Origin: Geoanaerobacter pelophilus
Lineage (GTDB): Bacteria; Desulfobacterota; Desulfuromonadia; Geobacterales; DSM-12255
Assembly (NCBI RefSeq): GCF_018476885.1
Contig: NZ_JAHCVJ010000001.1
Span: 682,001 to 746,000 of the forward strand
Length of the DNA: 64,000 nucleotides
Direction of reading: 5' to 3'
Under the pieces are notes generated by a model that was given only the letters and a program-made list of their open reading frames with translations, did not search any database and was not told where the DNA came from. Position numbers and translations under genes: made by a program. The stretch's first letter is position 1; every line of letters begins with the position of its first letter. Shown here one piece after another: positions 19,335 through 27,033 of this stretch.

Positions 19335-19460
19335 CGGGTTCCTCTGGGACGATCAATGCAGATTCTTGGCGTTAGCAGGCTGTTACTGGATTATGCCACA
19401 GTTGCGGTCATTCACAACCTTTTCTTCTTTTCACACATTCTCAGTAAACCGGACACACAA

Positions 19461-19492
19461 CTGTAACAATCTCTTGATAATCTGTTAACATT
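19461..19492 (+). promoter_or_regulatory. possible PhoB box upstream of phoB
   Basis: CTGTAACAATC is followed 21 bp later by CTGTTAACAT, with the weak middle unit TCTTGAT. This is about two 11-bp steps, the PhoB half-site period, ending 15 bp before phoB. It is weaker than the boxes before psiE and pstS and suggests autoregulation. Confidence 0.4.
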
Positions 19493-19506
19493 TCCATGAG
19501 GAGTTT

Positions 19507-20190
19507 ATGCCGATGAAAATTCTTATCATCGAAGACGAACGGGACCTGGCTGATCTGGTCGCCTTCAACCTGCACAAAGAAGGATATCAGACAGATGTGG
19601 CTACTGACGGCAGGAGCGGCCTGGAGCGGGTGATCAGCGAAAAACCGGACCTGGTGATCTTGGATCTGATGCTGCCGGAAATCAGCGGCATCGAGATCTG
19701 CAAGGCAATCCGCCGTAATGAGAGCTGTTCGGCGATTCCGGTCCTCATGGTAACAGCCAAAGGGGAAGAGATCGATAAGGTGGTCGGGTTCGAGGTTGGC
19801 GCCGACGATTATCTGGTCAAACCCTTTTCCACGCGGGAGCTACTGCTCAGGGTCAAGGCAATCCTAAGGAGGAGCGCCAATGAAAAACCTGAGGCCAAGC
19901 TATTCCGCGCCGGACCGGTGGCCATTGACACCGAATCCCACAAGGTAACATCGGACGGCCAGGAGATAACATTGACCATCACCGAATTCAAACTGCTGCT
20001 GACACTGATGGAACGACTCGGCAGAATGCAGAGCCGCGAACAGCTTTTAAGCCATGTATGGGGGTACAGCAGTGATGCCGACACCCGCACGGTGGATACC
20101 CACATAACCCGTCTGCGCAGCAAGCTCGGCACCGCCGGCGACCTGATCAAGACCATCCGTGGTTTCGGCTACAAGATGGAGGTTGAATGA
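19507..20190 (+). CDS. phoB: Phosphate regulon response regulator PhoB
   Basis: 227 residues (225 if ATG 19513 is used; a GAGGAG box serves both). An N-terminal receiver carries the acidic pair E9/D10, phosphoacceptor D53 (LVILDLMLPE), the conserved Thr in VLMVTAKGEE and Lys in YLVKPFSTREL. A C-terminal OmpR-type winged helix ends with HVWGYSSDADTRTVDTHITRLRSKLG...RGFGYKME. It activates phosphate-scavenging genes when phosphorylated by PhoR. The 4-bp overlap with phoR and the adjacent psiE and pst genes support PhoB over other OmpR regulators. Confidence 0.93.
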   Translation: MPMKILIIEDERDLADLVAFNLHKEGYQTDVATDGRSGLERVISEKPDLVILDLMLPEISGIEICKAIRRNESCSAIPVLMVTAKGEEIDKVVGFEVGADDYLVKPFSTRELLLRVKAILRRSANEKPEAKLFRAGPVAIDTESHKVTSDGQEITLTITEFKLLLTLMERLGRMQSREQLLSHVWGYSSDADTRTVDTHITRLRSKLGTAGDLIKTIRGFGYKMEVE

Positions 20191-21956
20191 CCTTCTCCAT
20201 CCGCTGGAAAATCTTCGCCTCATTCATCCTGCTGACTGCAGCCATGGGAGGTGCCCTGTACGCCTACCTGGTGCCGACCCTTGAGCGTCACCTTTTGACT
20301 GACCTGTCAGACCACCTTTTCAGCCAGGCAGGTATTGCGGCTGTTGCCGTAAGTAACGAAACCGGGGAATTAAGCCATTATGCGCCGCGGCTCGCTGCCG
20401 AGATCGGCAGGCAAAGCAAGGCCCGGGTGACGATCATTGCCCCTGACGGCAGAGTGGCCGGTGATTCCCAGGTATCGCCAGACAAACTCATTGATCTGGA
20501 AAACCACAAAGACCGGCCCGAGGTCATTCAGGCACTGCAAACAGGGCAAGGGAGTGCAATACGCTACTCGACCACGCTCCGCTCCGAAATGCTCTACGTT
20601 GCCGCACCGGTCAACCTCCACAACACCGGAATCGGCACCATCAGGCTGGCACTGCCGCTCAACTCAGTTGACCAGTTGAAGATGAAGCTCCACGTCACCC
20701 TCGGCTTGGCGATCCTGTTTGCCGCACTTATCGCCCTTGCCCTGAGTTCCATCCTCTCCCAGCTGGTCTACCGCCCCATGCGGCAGATATCCCAGCTTGC
20801 CGGTGAGATCGGGGCAGGCCAACTTTCGCGGCGAATCCAGATACGGCGAGACGACGAATTCGGCGGTTTGGCCAGAGTCATGAACGACATGGCGGATCGG
20901 CTTCAGGAGCAGATTCACAGCCTGGCATCCGAGCGGAATCGCCTCGATGCAATCCTTCGCTGTATGGGTGAAGGGGTAATGGTCACCGACAATGAAGGGG
21001 TCATGACCCTGGTCAATCCTGCCTTCTGCACCCTGTTTGAGGTGCAGGAGAATATCTCTGGCCGGCCGTTGATTGAAATATCGCGTCACCCCGGCCTTAA
21101 TGACTCTTTCCGGTCATGCCTGCAGAAGAAAAGCGAGCATATCCAGGAGATAACCATAGAGGCTTCCAGTGAGAAAAATGTTATTACCTACTGGGTACCG
21201 CTGCTCGACGGAGACAATGTAACCGGTATGGTGGCGGTTTTTCACGACATTACCGAGCTGAAACGGCTGGAGAAGATCAGGAAGGACTTTGTGGCCAATG
21301 TCTCTCACGAACTGCGCACCCCGGTCACGGTGATCAAGGGGTATAGCGAGACCCTGCTGGGTGGGGTGCTGACCGAAGACCCGGAGCGATCTCAGCAGTT
21401 CCTGTCGATAATCCTGAACCACTCCGAACGGCTGGCAGCACTGATCTCCGACCTGCTGAGCCTGTCGGAGATGGAATCTGGCAATTTCAGCCTGAAACTC
21501 GGACCAGTTGACCTCGGAGCAACGATCAGGCATGCCGCCGAACTTCTGGAGTTGAAAAGTGTCGAAAAAGGGGTGGCCCTGAAATTAGGGGAAATCCCTG
21601 CCGGCACCGGCATCCTCGCCGACCAGAGACGAATCGAGCAGGTGTTTTTCAACCTGCTCGACAACGGCATCAAATATACCCCTGCCGGCGGAGAAGTCTC
21701 CATAAATGTCGCCAGTAGCGACAACAACGTCACGGTTACCATCAGTGATACCGGACCGGGTATCCCGCTGCCTAGCCTGCCGCGGATCTTCGAGCGCTTC
21801 TACCGGGTGGACGCGGCCCGCAGCCGGGAGCAAGGCGGCACCGGACTCGGCCTGGCGATCGTCAAGCATATCGTGCAGCTTCATGGCGGCAGCATCAGCG
21901 TGGACAGCCCGCCGGGCCAAGGGGCAATTTTCAGAGTCATATTAAAGAAACCGTAA
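20187..21956 (+). CDS. phoR: Phosphate regulon sensor histidine kinase PhoR
   Basis: 589 residues. The start ATG overlaps the phoB stop (ATGA) behind GGAGG. Layout: TM1 (~8-30), a periplasmic domain of ~135 residues, TM2 (~170-192), HAMP, a PAS domain (DAILRCMGEGVMVTDNEG...), HisKA with H374 in NVSHELRTPVTVIKGY, and an HATPase with N (FFNLLDNGIKYTP), DTGPGIP and GGTGLGLAIVKHI. The substantial periplasmic domain is unlike the short one of E. coli PhoR but common in Gram-positive and deltaproteobacterial members. In the family it senses phosphate status through the Pst/PhoU complex. Confidence 0.92.
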   Translation: MTFSIRWKIFASFILLTAAMGGALYAYLVPTLERHLLTDLSDHLFSQAGIAAVAVSNETGELSHYAPRLAAEIGRQSKARVTIIAPDGRVAGDSQVSPDKLIDLENHKDRPEVIQALQTGQGSAIRYSTTLRSEMLYVAAPVNLHNTGIGTIRLALPLNSVDQLKMKLHVTLGLAILFAALIALALSSILSQLVYRPMRQISQLAGEIGAGQLSRRIQIRRDDEFGGLARVMNDMADRLQEQIHSLASERNRLDAILRCMGEGVMVTDNEGVMTLVNPAFCTLFEVQENISGRPLIEISRHPGLNDSFRSCLQKKSEHIQEITIEASSEKNVITYWVPLLDGDNVTGMVAVFHDITELKRLEKIRKDFVANVSHELRTPVTVIKGYSETLLGGVLTEDPERSQQFLSIILNHSERLAALISDLLSLSEMESGNFSLKLGPVDLGATIRHAAELLELKSVEKGVALKLGEIPAGTGILADQRRIEQVFFNLLDNGIKYTPAGGEVSINVASSDNNVTVTISDTGPGIPLPSLPRIFERFYRVDAARSREQGGTGLGLAIVKHIVQLHGGSISVDSPPGQGAIFRVILKKP

Positions 21957-21994
21957 CACCCCTCTCTTCATGGCAAAACTCTCTGCCCCCTCCC

Positions 21995-22783
21995 CTAAAC
22001 ATGGGGAGGACGGGCGGGATCGCGCCACTCCAGCGGCACTGCAGCCAACCATCCCAAACGTTCCATCAATGTCCTGAACTCATGATCGAGCGGTGCGATC
22101 AATGCCACCGGAGCGCCAGTGATTGGGTGCGGGAACATCAGCTCAGCAGCATGCAGCAGTAGCCGATGCACGCCGAACTCTTCCCGGAAGAACCGGTTGT
22201 GCCGCCCCTCGCCGTAGCGGGTATCGCCGATGATCGGATGGAAGATATGCTTAAAATGCCGACGCAGCTGGTGGCGCCGACCGGTGCGTGGCGCTGCCGA
22301 GACCAGCGAATAACGGGAGGTGGCATAACGGCCGACAGAGGACTGAAGCTCGATGCGCGCTAGACAGCGAAAAACGGTAACCGCTGCCTGCGCCTCCTTC
22401 TCAATGCCGGTAAAAATATGGTCGTGCTTGTCCTGGTCCTCAACCAGCGGGTAATCGATGGTCCCCTCATCCGGCGCATAGCCCCGCACCACGGCCAGGT
22501 AAGATTTTTTTACCTCGCCGGCAGCAAAGCACTCCACAAGACTTCGGGCGATTTCCGGGGAAAAGGCGAACAGCAGCACCCCGGAGGTCGGCTTGTCCAG
22601 CCGGTGGACCGGATAGACCCGGCGCCCGGTCTGGTTGCGCACCGTCTGCAGGGCAAAGCGGGTTTCATGGCGGTCGATCGGGCTCCGGTGCACCAGCAGC
22701 CCTGACGGCTTATTGACGGCAACCAGGTAATCGTCCTGGTAGAGAACTTCAAGACATTCATCCATATCCTTCGGGCCTTTCAT
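21995..22783 (-). CDS. truC: tRNA pseudouridine(65) synthase TruC-type (RluA family)
   Basis: 262 residues, close to E. coli TruC (260). The catalytic motif is VHRLDKPTSGVLLF, with the active Asp in HRLD. The TruC-type GRRHQLRRHFKHIFHPIIGDTRYGEGRHN segment, with the long RHNRFFRE tail, separates it from RluA/RluC/RluD. TruC converts U65 of certain tRNAs to pseudouridine. It is divergent from psiE; the Pho-box-like repeats lie in the shared 75-bp gap. The start at 22783 has a weak box (GGTGA); ATG 22765 is an alternative. Confidence 0.88.
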   Translation of the reverse strand: MKGPKDMDECLEVLYQDDYLVAVNKPSGLLVHRSPIDRHETRFALQTVRNQTGRRVYPVHRLDKPTSGVLLFAFSPEIARSLVECFAAGEVKKSYLAVVRGYAPDEGTIDYPLVEDQDKHDHIFTGIEKEAQAAVTVFRCLARIELQSSVGRYATSRYSLVSAAPRTGRRHQLRRHFKHIFHPIIGDTRYGEGRHNRFFREEFGVHRLLLHAAELMFPHPITGAPVALIAPLDHEFRTLMERLGWLAAVPLEWRDPARPPHV

Positions 22784-22794
22784 AATTCACCAGC

Positions 22795-22828
22795 CTGTAA
22801 CAGGCATGCAACATTACCCTGCTATGCT
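22795..22828 (+). promoter_or_regulatory. PhoB box and -10 of psiE
   Basis: CTGTAAC at 22795-22801 and ATGCAAC at 22806-22812 are 11 bp apart, and TATGCT follows 10 bp later (22823-22828). The same geometry and nearly the same bases occur before pstS. This matches the PhoB-dependent architecture, in which the box replaces the -35. Confidence 0.68.
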
Positions 22829-22858
22829 CTCCCAGACAATACAAAAAGGAGAACTCAG

Positions 22859-23296
22859 ATGTGGCGTGAAGAGGCAATTGATTTGAAAATTTCCCGGTTT
22901 TTCGAGAGTTCGGCGCGGGTCCTGCTCTCCCTGCTGATTGTGGCGATACTGCTGGCGATTCTGGCCGGCATCGGCACTACGTTTTACGACCTGCGGCTAG
23001 TCCTAAAGGGTGAGGTGCATACGGTTTTCAAGACACTGCTGGTGGATATGCTGACTGTGCTGGCGATTGTTGAAGTGTTGCGCACCGCCCTGGCCTATTT
23101 CACCGAAGGCAGGGTCAAGGTCACCTACATCATCGATACGGTCATCGTGACCGTCCTAACCGAGGTAATGGCCTTCTGGTATCGGGATATGGAATGGCAG
23201 GAAGTGGCGATGGTGATCTTATTGGTGCTGTCGCTGGCCCTGATCCGGATCATTGCGGTGCGGTTTTCGCCGCGGCGCCTGCAAAACGATTTCTGA
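22859..23296 (+). CDS. psiE: PsiE-family phosphate-starvation-inducible membrane protein
   Basis: 145 residues from ATG 22859 with AGGAG. Four membrane segments are visible: LLSLLIVAILLAILAGIGTTF, the FKTLLVDMLTVLAIVEVL helix, VTYIIDTVIVTVLTEVMAF, and VAMVILLVLSLALIRIIAV. The pattern of FESSARVLLS, VDMLTVLAIVEVLRT and RFSPRRL fits the PsiE family, whose biochemical role is unknown. A PhoB-box-like element in front and phoBR next door support phosphate control. Confidence 0.85.
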   Translation: MWREEAIDLKISRFFESSARVLLSLLIVAILLAILAGIGTTFYDLRLVLKGEVHTVFKTLLVDMLTVLAIVEVLRTALAYFTEGRVKVTYIIDTVIVTVLTEVMAFWYRDMEWQEVAMVILLVLSLALIRIIAVRFSPRRLQNDF

Positions 23297-23332
23297 CTGC
23301 GGTTTCCCCGGCACCCACCTGCCGCCAGAGGT

Positions 23333-23378
23333 AAAGCCCCTGCCGCCGTTATGTGACGGCGACAGGGGCTTTTTCTTT
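23333..23378. terminator. bidirectional intrinsic terminator between psiE and the chemoreceptor gene
   Basis: AGCCCCTGCCGCCGT pairs with ACGGCGACAGGGGCT (one mismatch) around a 6-nt loop and is followed by TTTTTCTTT on the plus strand. It overlaps the last codon of the convergent chemoreceptor gene. Confidence 0.88.
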
Positions 23379-25092
23379 ACATCCTGAACTGGGCGACTAT
23401 TTTTTTCAGCTCCTCAGCCATGCCGGCGAGCTGGCCGGCTGCTCCGGCAGTATCGTTGGCATTGTGCGATGCGCTGCTGACCGCTTCGGTAATTTCGTGC
23501 ATGCTCTTGCTGATCTCATTGGTGGTGGCGCTCTGCTCTTCGGCAGCAGTGGCAATCTGGTTGATCTGACTGGTCACATCGGCGATCTCCGAAAGGATCT
23601 CCTGTAAGGCGATGCCGGAGCGGGAAGCGTCCTCGGTCCCACGCTCAACCTCCTGAACCCCTTCTTCCATGGCCCCGACTGCCGACTTGGTCTCCTGCTG
23701 AATGGTCTTGATCATCTCGCCGATCTCGCGGGTCGCCTTGGTGGTACGCTCGGCAAGGGCGCGCACCTCATCGGCAACTACAGCAAAACCGCGGCCCTGC
23801 TCACCGGCACGGGCCGCCTCAATGGCCGCATTCAGGGCCAAAAGGTTGGTCTGATCGGCGATATCTTCAATGGTGCCGACGATATTACCGATCTGTTCTG
23901 AACGGGTGCCGAGCGATTCCACGGTCTTGGCGCTCAATTGTACCTTGTCGGCAATCCGCTGGATGCTCTGCACGGCATGGCTGACCACTTCGGAGCCATT
24001 GCGGGCGGTGTCGGTGGCACGGTTGGATATTTCCACAGTGCGGATGCAGTTCTGGGCGATTTCCGCCGAGGTGGCGGCCATCTCTTCGCAGGCAATGGCA
24101 ATGGAAGTCGCCTGACTGGCGGCTTTTTCCGTACCATTGGCAATGGTTTCCGAATTGTTGTTCAACCGGTCGGCGGATGAGGCAACCTCTACCGCGTTCT
24201 GGTTGATCCGCATCACAATTACCTTGAGATTATCAAGAAAACGGTTGAACGAGTGGGCCAGGGAACCGGTTTCGTCCTCACGCTCCACCTGAAGCCGTCG
24301 GGTCAGATCGCCGCCGCCGCTGGCCATCTCTTCCAGGCTCTTGTCAACATAACCAAGGGTGCGGGTAATGCCGCGGCTTATGAAATAGCAAAGCAGCAGC
24401 ATGAACAGGGCAAAGGCAATATTAAGCCCTACCAGCAGCCACTTGACATTACTGACATCATGCTTGACATCGTCGATGTAAATGCCGCTTCCCAGTACCC
24501 ATCCCCATGGGGCATATTTCTGCACATAGGAAAGCTTGGTATACAGCTCGTCGGTAGTGCCCCCACCTTCCTTCGGTTTGGGCCATTCGTAATTGACGAA
24601 ACCGCGATCGGCCCGTTCCACCAGTTCGTTGCAGGCAACAAAGAGGTTCTTGTTATCCAGTTTTCTGGTTTCTCCGGACAGCCCGTCAATAGATTTTGTG
24701 GCCTTGTTGAATTTGGCGTCGTCAAGCACCTTGCCGTTCAGCGCCGGAACAGTCGGATGGATGATCATCTTGGGGACCGGCTTGCCAAGATCATTGATCC
24801 AGACATATTCCTTTTTTTCATAGCGCAGCTTCGAGATCTGCTCGGCAGCCTCCTTTTGCGCCTGTTCCAGCGGAAGGGCCCCGGCTTTCACCTTGGAATC
24901 ATAGAACTCGACAATGCCGACTGCCATCTCAACAACGTGGCGAGTGGCGTCCTGCTTTTCCTTGATGATCCGGTTTTCGATCAACGGCAGCAGGTAAGCG
25001 AAAAGCCCTGCCATCATCATAATGACGCTGATGACCGAAATCGTCATGATCTTGTACTGGATCCGCCAGTTCTTGAACCTCGTGAAACCCAT
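23377..25092 (-). CDS. Methyl-accepting chemotaxis protein with single-Cache sensor
   Basis: 571 residues from ATG 25092 behind AAGGAG. It has TM1 (~15-35) and a periplasmic sCache_2-type domain with [26 protein letters not shown] and [18 protein letters not shown]2 (~195-215) and HAMP follow, then the long cytoplasmic coiled coil with the signalling tip [47 protein letters not shown]. There is no C-terminal CheR-binding pentapeptide. sCache_2 domains usually bind small carboxylates. It is the last gene of a minus-strand operon whose other members are kinases, a receiver and a CheB-like esterase. Confidence 0.94.
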   Translation of the reverse strand: MGFTRFKNWRIQYKIMTISVISVIMMMAGLFAYLLPLIENRIIKEKQDATRHVVEMAVGIVEFYDSKVKAGALPLEQAQKEAAEQISKLRYEKKEYVWINDLGKPVPKMIIHPTVPALNGKVLDDAKFNKATKSIDGLSGETRKLDNKNLFVACNELVERADRGFVNYEWPKPKEGGGTTDELYTKLSYVQKYAPWGWVLGSGIYIDDVKHDVSNVKWLLVGLNIAFALFMLLLCYFISRGITRTLGYVDKSLEEMASGGGDLTRRLQVEREDETGSLAHSFNRFLDNLKVIVMRINQNAVEVASSADRLNNNSETIANGTEKAASQATSIAIACEEMAATSAEIAQNCIRTVEISNRATDTARNGSEVVSHAVQSIQRIADKVQLSAKTVESLGTRSEQIGNIVGTIEDIADQTNLLALNAAIEAARAGEQGRGFAVVADEVRALAERTTKATREIGEMIKTIQQETKSAVGAMEEGVQEVERGTEDASRSGIALQEILSEIADVTSQINQIATAAEEQSATTNEISKSMHEITEAVSSASHNANDTAGAAGQLAGMAEELKKIVAQFRM

Positions 25093-25123
25093 GTTAGTCT
25101 CCTTCTTCTAAGTATTTATGATG

Positions 25124-25687
25124 TTATCCACAAATCTCTTTCAATTTGGCCGCGATCCGCTCGGTCGGCAGGACAAAATCGACGGCGCCGGTTTCCGCCG
25201 CTGCCTTGGGCATGCCATAAATCACGCTGGTTTTCTGGTCCTGGGCAATGGTGACGCTACCGCATTTTTTCATGTGCGCAATGCCGTCGGCACCGTCACG
25301 CCCCATGCCGGTAAGGATCACGCCAACCATTTTGCCGCCTTTCCCAGGGCAGAGACTGAGCATGCTCACATCGATTGATGGGCATACGGAGTTGACCCGT
25401 TCCCCTGCCGCCAGGTGGATGCTCTGGTTATTGACAAAATACAGGTGCACCCCTCCCGGGGCCAGCAGGACCTTGCCGCTTTGGAGGAGATCGCCCTCCT
25501 TTGCCAGGGCGACCGGCATGGCCGAAACCCTTTGCAGAGAGGTGACGAACGACTTGTCAACCAGCGGCGTAATGTGCTGCACTATGACAACCGCGGCGTT
25601 CAGGACCGGAAGCTTGGGGAAGAGTACCTCCAGGACCTTGAGACCGCCGGTAGAAGAGCCGATGACGATGAGATTGGTGAGTGCCAT
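25124..25687 (-). CDS. Stand-alone CheB-type methylesterase domain
   Basis: 187 residues consisting only of the catalytic half of CheB. The catalytic triad is visible: Ser in GSSTGG (residue ~11-12), His in IVQHITP and Asp in TGMGRDG. GMPKAAAETGAVD near the end is also typical. CheB removes methyl groups (or deamidates Gln) on chemoreceptors. The regulatory receiver normally fused in front is absent, but a separate receiver gene lies immediately upstream and could take that role. The ATG abuts the stop of that gene (TAGATG) with GAGG in front, so the two are coupled. The likely target is the chemoreceptor encoded next. Confidence 0.92.
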   Translation of the reverse strand: MALTNLIVIGSSTGGLKVLEVLFPKLPVLNAAVVIVQHITPLVDKSFVTSLQRVSAMPVALAKEGDLLQSGKVLLAPGGVHLYFVNNQSIHLAAGERVNSVCPSIDVSMLSLCPGKGGKMVGVILTGMGRDGADGIAHMKKCGSVTIAQDQKTSVIYGMPKAAAETGAVDFVLPTERIAAKLKEICG

Positions 25688-26101
25688 CTATTGGACCTCA
25701 TGCTCCATCTGCTCAAGACAAGACAGGTAAGAACGCAGGGACGCCACGAACTCTGAGGGCTCGAACGGTTTGGTGATGTAATCCATTACCAGTTCCTGGA
25801 GCCCGTCCATTTGGTCATCCGGCGTATCAAGGGCGGTCAGCATGGCAATGATATTGCCTGACTGAAGGCCAGCCGCAGCTATCTCCCGGATGGTTTCCCA
25901 GCCGTTTTTCCCGGGCATCATGATATCCAGGAGAATCACCCCCCTGAACCCCTCACGCAGGTACTGTAGGCATTCATCGCCGCTTGCGGCAGACAGGAGG
26001 CCGATCCCGTGGAAGGTGAGAATTTCCTGGACTGTTTCGCGGATATAAGGTTCGTCGTCCACAATCATCACTTTTGCTGGAAAGCTCTTGTCTGCTGTCA
26101 T
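25688..26101 (-). CDS. Single-domain response regulator
   Basis: 137 residues, receiver domain only: DDE acidic cluster (VMIVDDEPYI), phosphoacceptor Asp in VILLDIMMPGKNG, Thr in AMLTALDTP and Lys in YITKPFEPSEF. It has no output domain. It starts at ATG 26101 behind a strong GGAGGTAATC. It lies between a histidine kinase and the CheB-like esterase, and is probably phosphorylated by one or both kinases of the operon. Its first 128 bp overlap the kinase frame. Confidence 0.92.
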   Translation of the reverse strand: MTADKSFPAKVMIVDDEPYIRETVQEILTFHGIGLLSAASGDECLQYLREGFRGVILLDIMMPGKNGWETIREIAAAGLQSGNIIAMLTALDTPDDQMDGLQELVMDYITKPFEPSEFVASLRSYLSCLEQMEHEVQ

Positions 26102-27023
26102 GATTACCTCCGGAACTGAGCGTAAACTTTATCGTGGTCCCCAACCCTTTACCCGGACTCTCGGCCCAGATCCGCCCGCCATGGTTGACAATGATCTGGC
26201 GGCAGATGGAAAGACCGAGACCCGATGAACGCAACTCATGCCGCGAAGGGTCTGCCTTGTAAAATTCATCGAATATCTGTAGCCGTTCTTCATCGGAAAG
26301 GCCGATCCCCTCATCATGCAAAGAGACGCACACCTCATCCCCTGAAGCTTCTGCATCGATGATCAGCCTGGATCCGCGGGGAGCGAACTGCACCACGTTC
26401 TGCACGAGCTGGGAGAAAACCTCCTGGATCTCCGAGCGGTCCGAATGGATCGTAAGGTCTTGCGGAATGAGGTTTACCACCCTCAGGTCGTGGTTTTCGA
26501 TCTCGGTATCCATGAGAGAGAGGAAATCATCCACTGCCGGGGCCAGAGAAAAACAGTCGAGGTTTAACCTGAGCCTGGTCGGCTTGAACCGCTTCGCCAG
26601 CTGCATGGAGTTTGCAACCAGTTCGCGGATATGCTGCACATTGGCGATACAGGCCTTTATCCATTGCTGCTGCTTTTCATCGCCAGACTTGGTAAGGATC
26701 ATGGGAAGCAGCGCCACAAGCGGCGTTAATGGAGTATTAAGGTCGTGACCAAGGCGACGAATGAACTGATCTTTCTGCGTGATAAGACCTTCGACCGACA
26801 GATGTGCTTCATCCAGATTCTCCTTGGCCTCAACCAAGACCGACTGATAATGGAGAATGATGGCAATAAAGGCGCTGAAGGAGAGCACCAACCCGGCAAT
26901 AAGGGCGACGAGCCACTGGTTCTCACCGACAACATGGGTGGTGGCGACCCAAAGGGCAACAATGCCCCCGATGGCGGCTGCCAGAAACATCAGCATTATT
27001 TTAACCGACATGGTTGATTTCAT
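25974..27023 (-). CDS. Membrane sensor histidine kinase (C-terminus overlaps the next gene)
   Basis: 349 residues. It has two N-terminal membrane helices (LMFLAAAIGGIVALWVATTHV; WLVALIAGLVLSFSAFIAI) with almost no periplasmic loop. A coiled coil and a HisKA domain with the phospho-His in RLGHDLNTPLTPLVALLP follow. The HATPase domain has the N box, DEGIGLSDEERLQIFDEF, SSGLGLSICRQIIVNHGG and a terminal GTTIKFTL. The domain is complete by residue ~306; the last ~42 residues (SRQELSSKSDDCG...) are low-complexity, basic, and read the next gene out of frame. The minimal sensor suggests input from within the membrane or from the hybrid kinase encoded 10 bp upstream. The start is ATG 27023 with a poor box. 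Confidence 0.85.
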   Translation of the reverse strand: MKSTMSVKIMLMFLAAAIGGIVALWVATTHVVGENQWLVALIAGLVLSFSAFIAIILHYQSVLVEAKENLDEAHLSVEGLITQKDQFIRRLGHDLNTPLTPLVALLPMILTKSGDEKQQQWIKACIANVQHIRELVANSMQLAKRFKPTRLRLNLDCFSLAPAVDDFLSLMDTEIENHDLRVVNLIPQDLTIHSDRSEIQEVFSQLVQNVVQFAPRGSRLIIDAEASGDEVCVSLHDEGIGLSDEERLQIFDEFYKADPSRHELRSSGLGLSICRQIIVNHGGRIWAESPGKGLGTTIKFTLSSGGNHDSRQELSSKSDDCGRRTLYPRNSPGNSHLPRDRPPVCRKRR

Positions 27024-27033
27024 CGGGCACCAT

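Noticed and set aside
21989-22009. CCTCCCC/GGGGAGG inverted repeat between phoR and truC as a terminator
   Set aside because: Short stem inside the end of truC with no T-run; evidence too weak to list.
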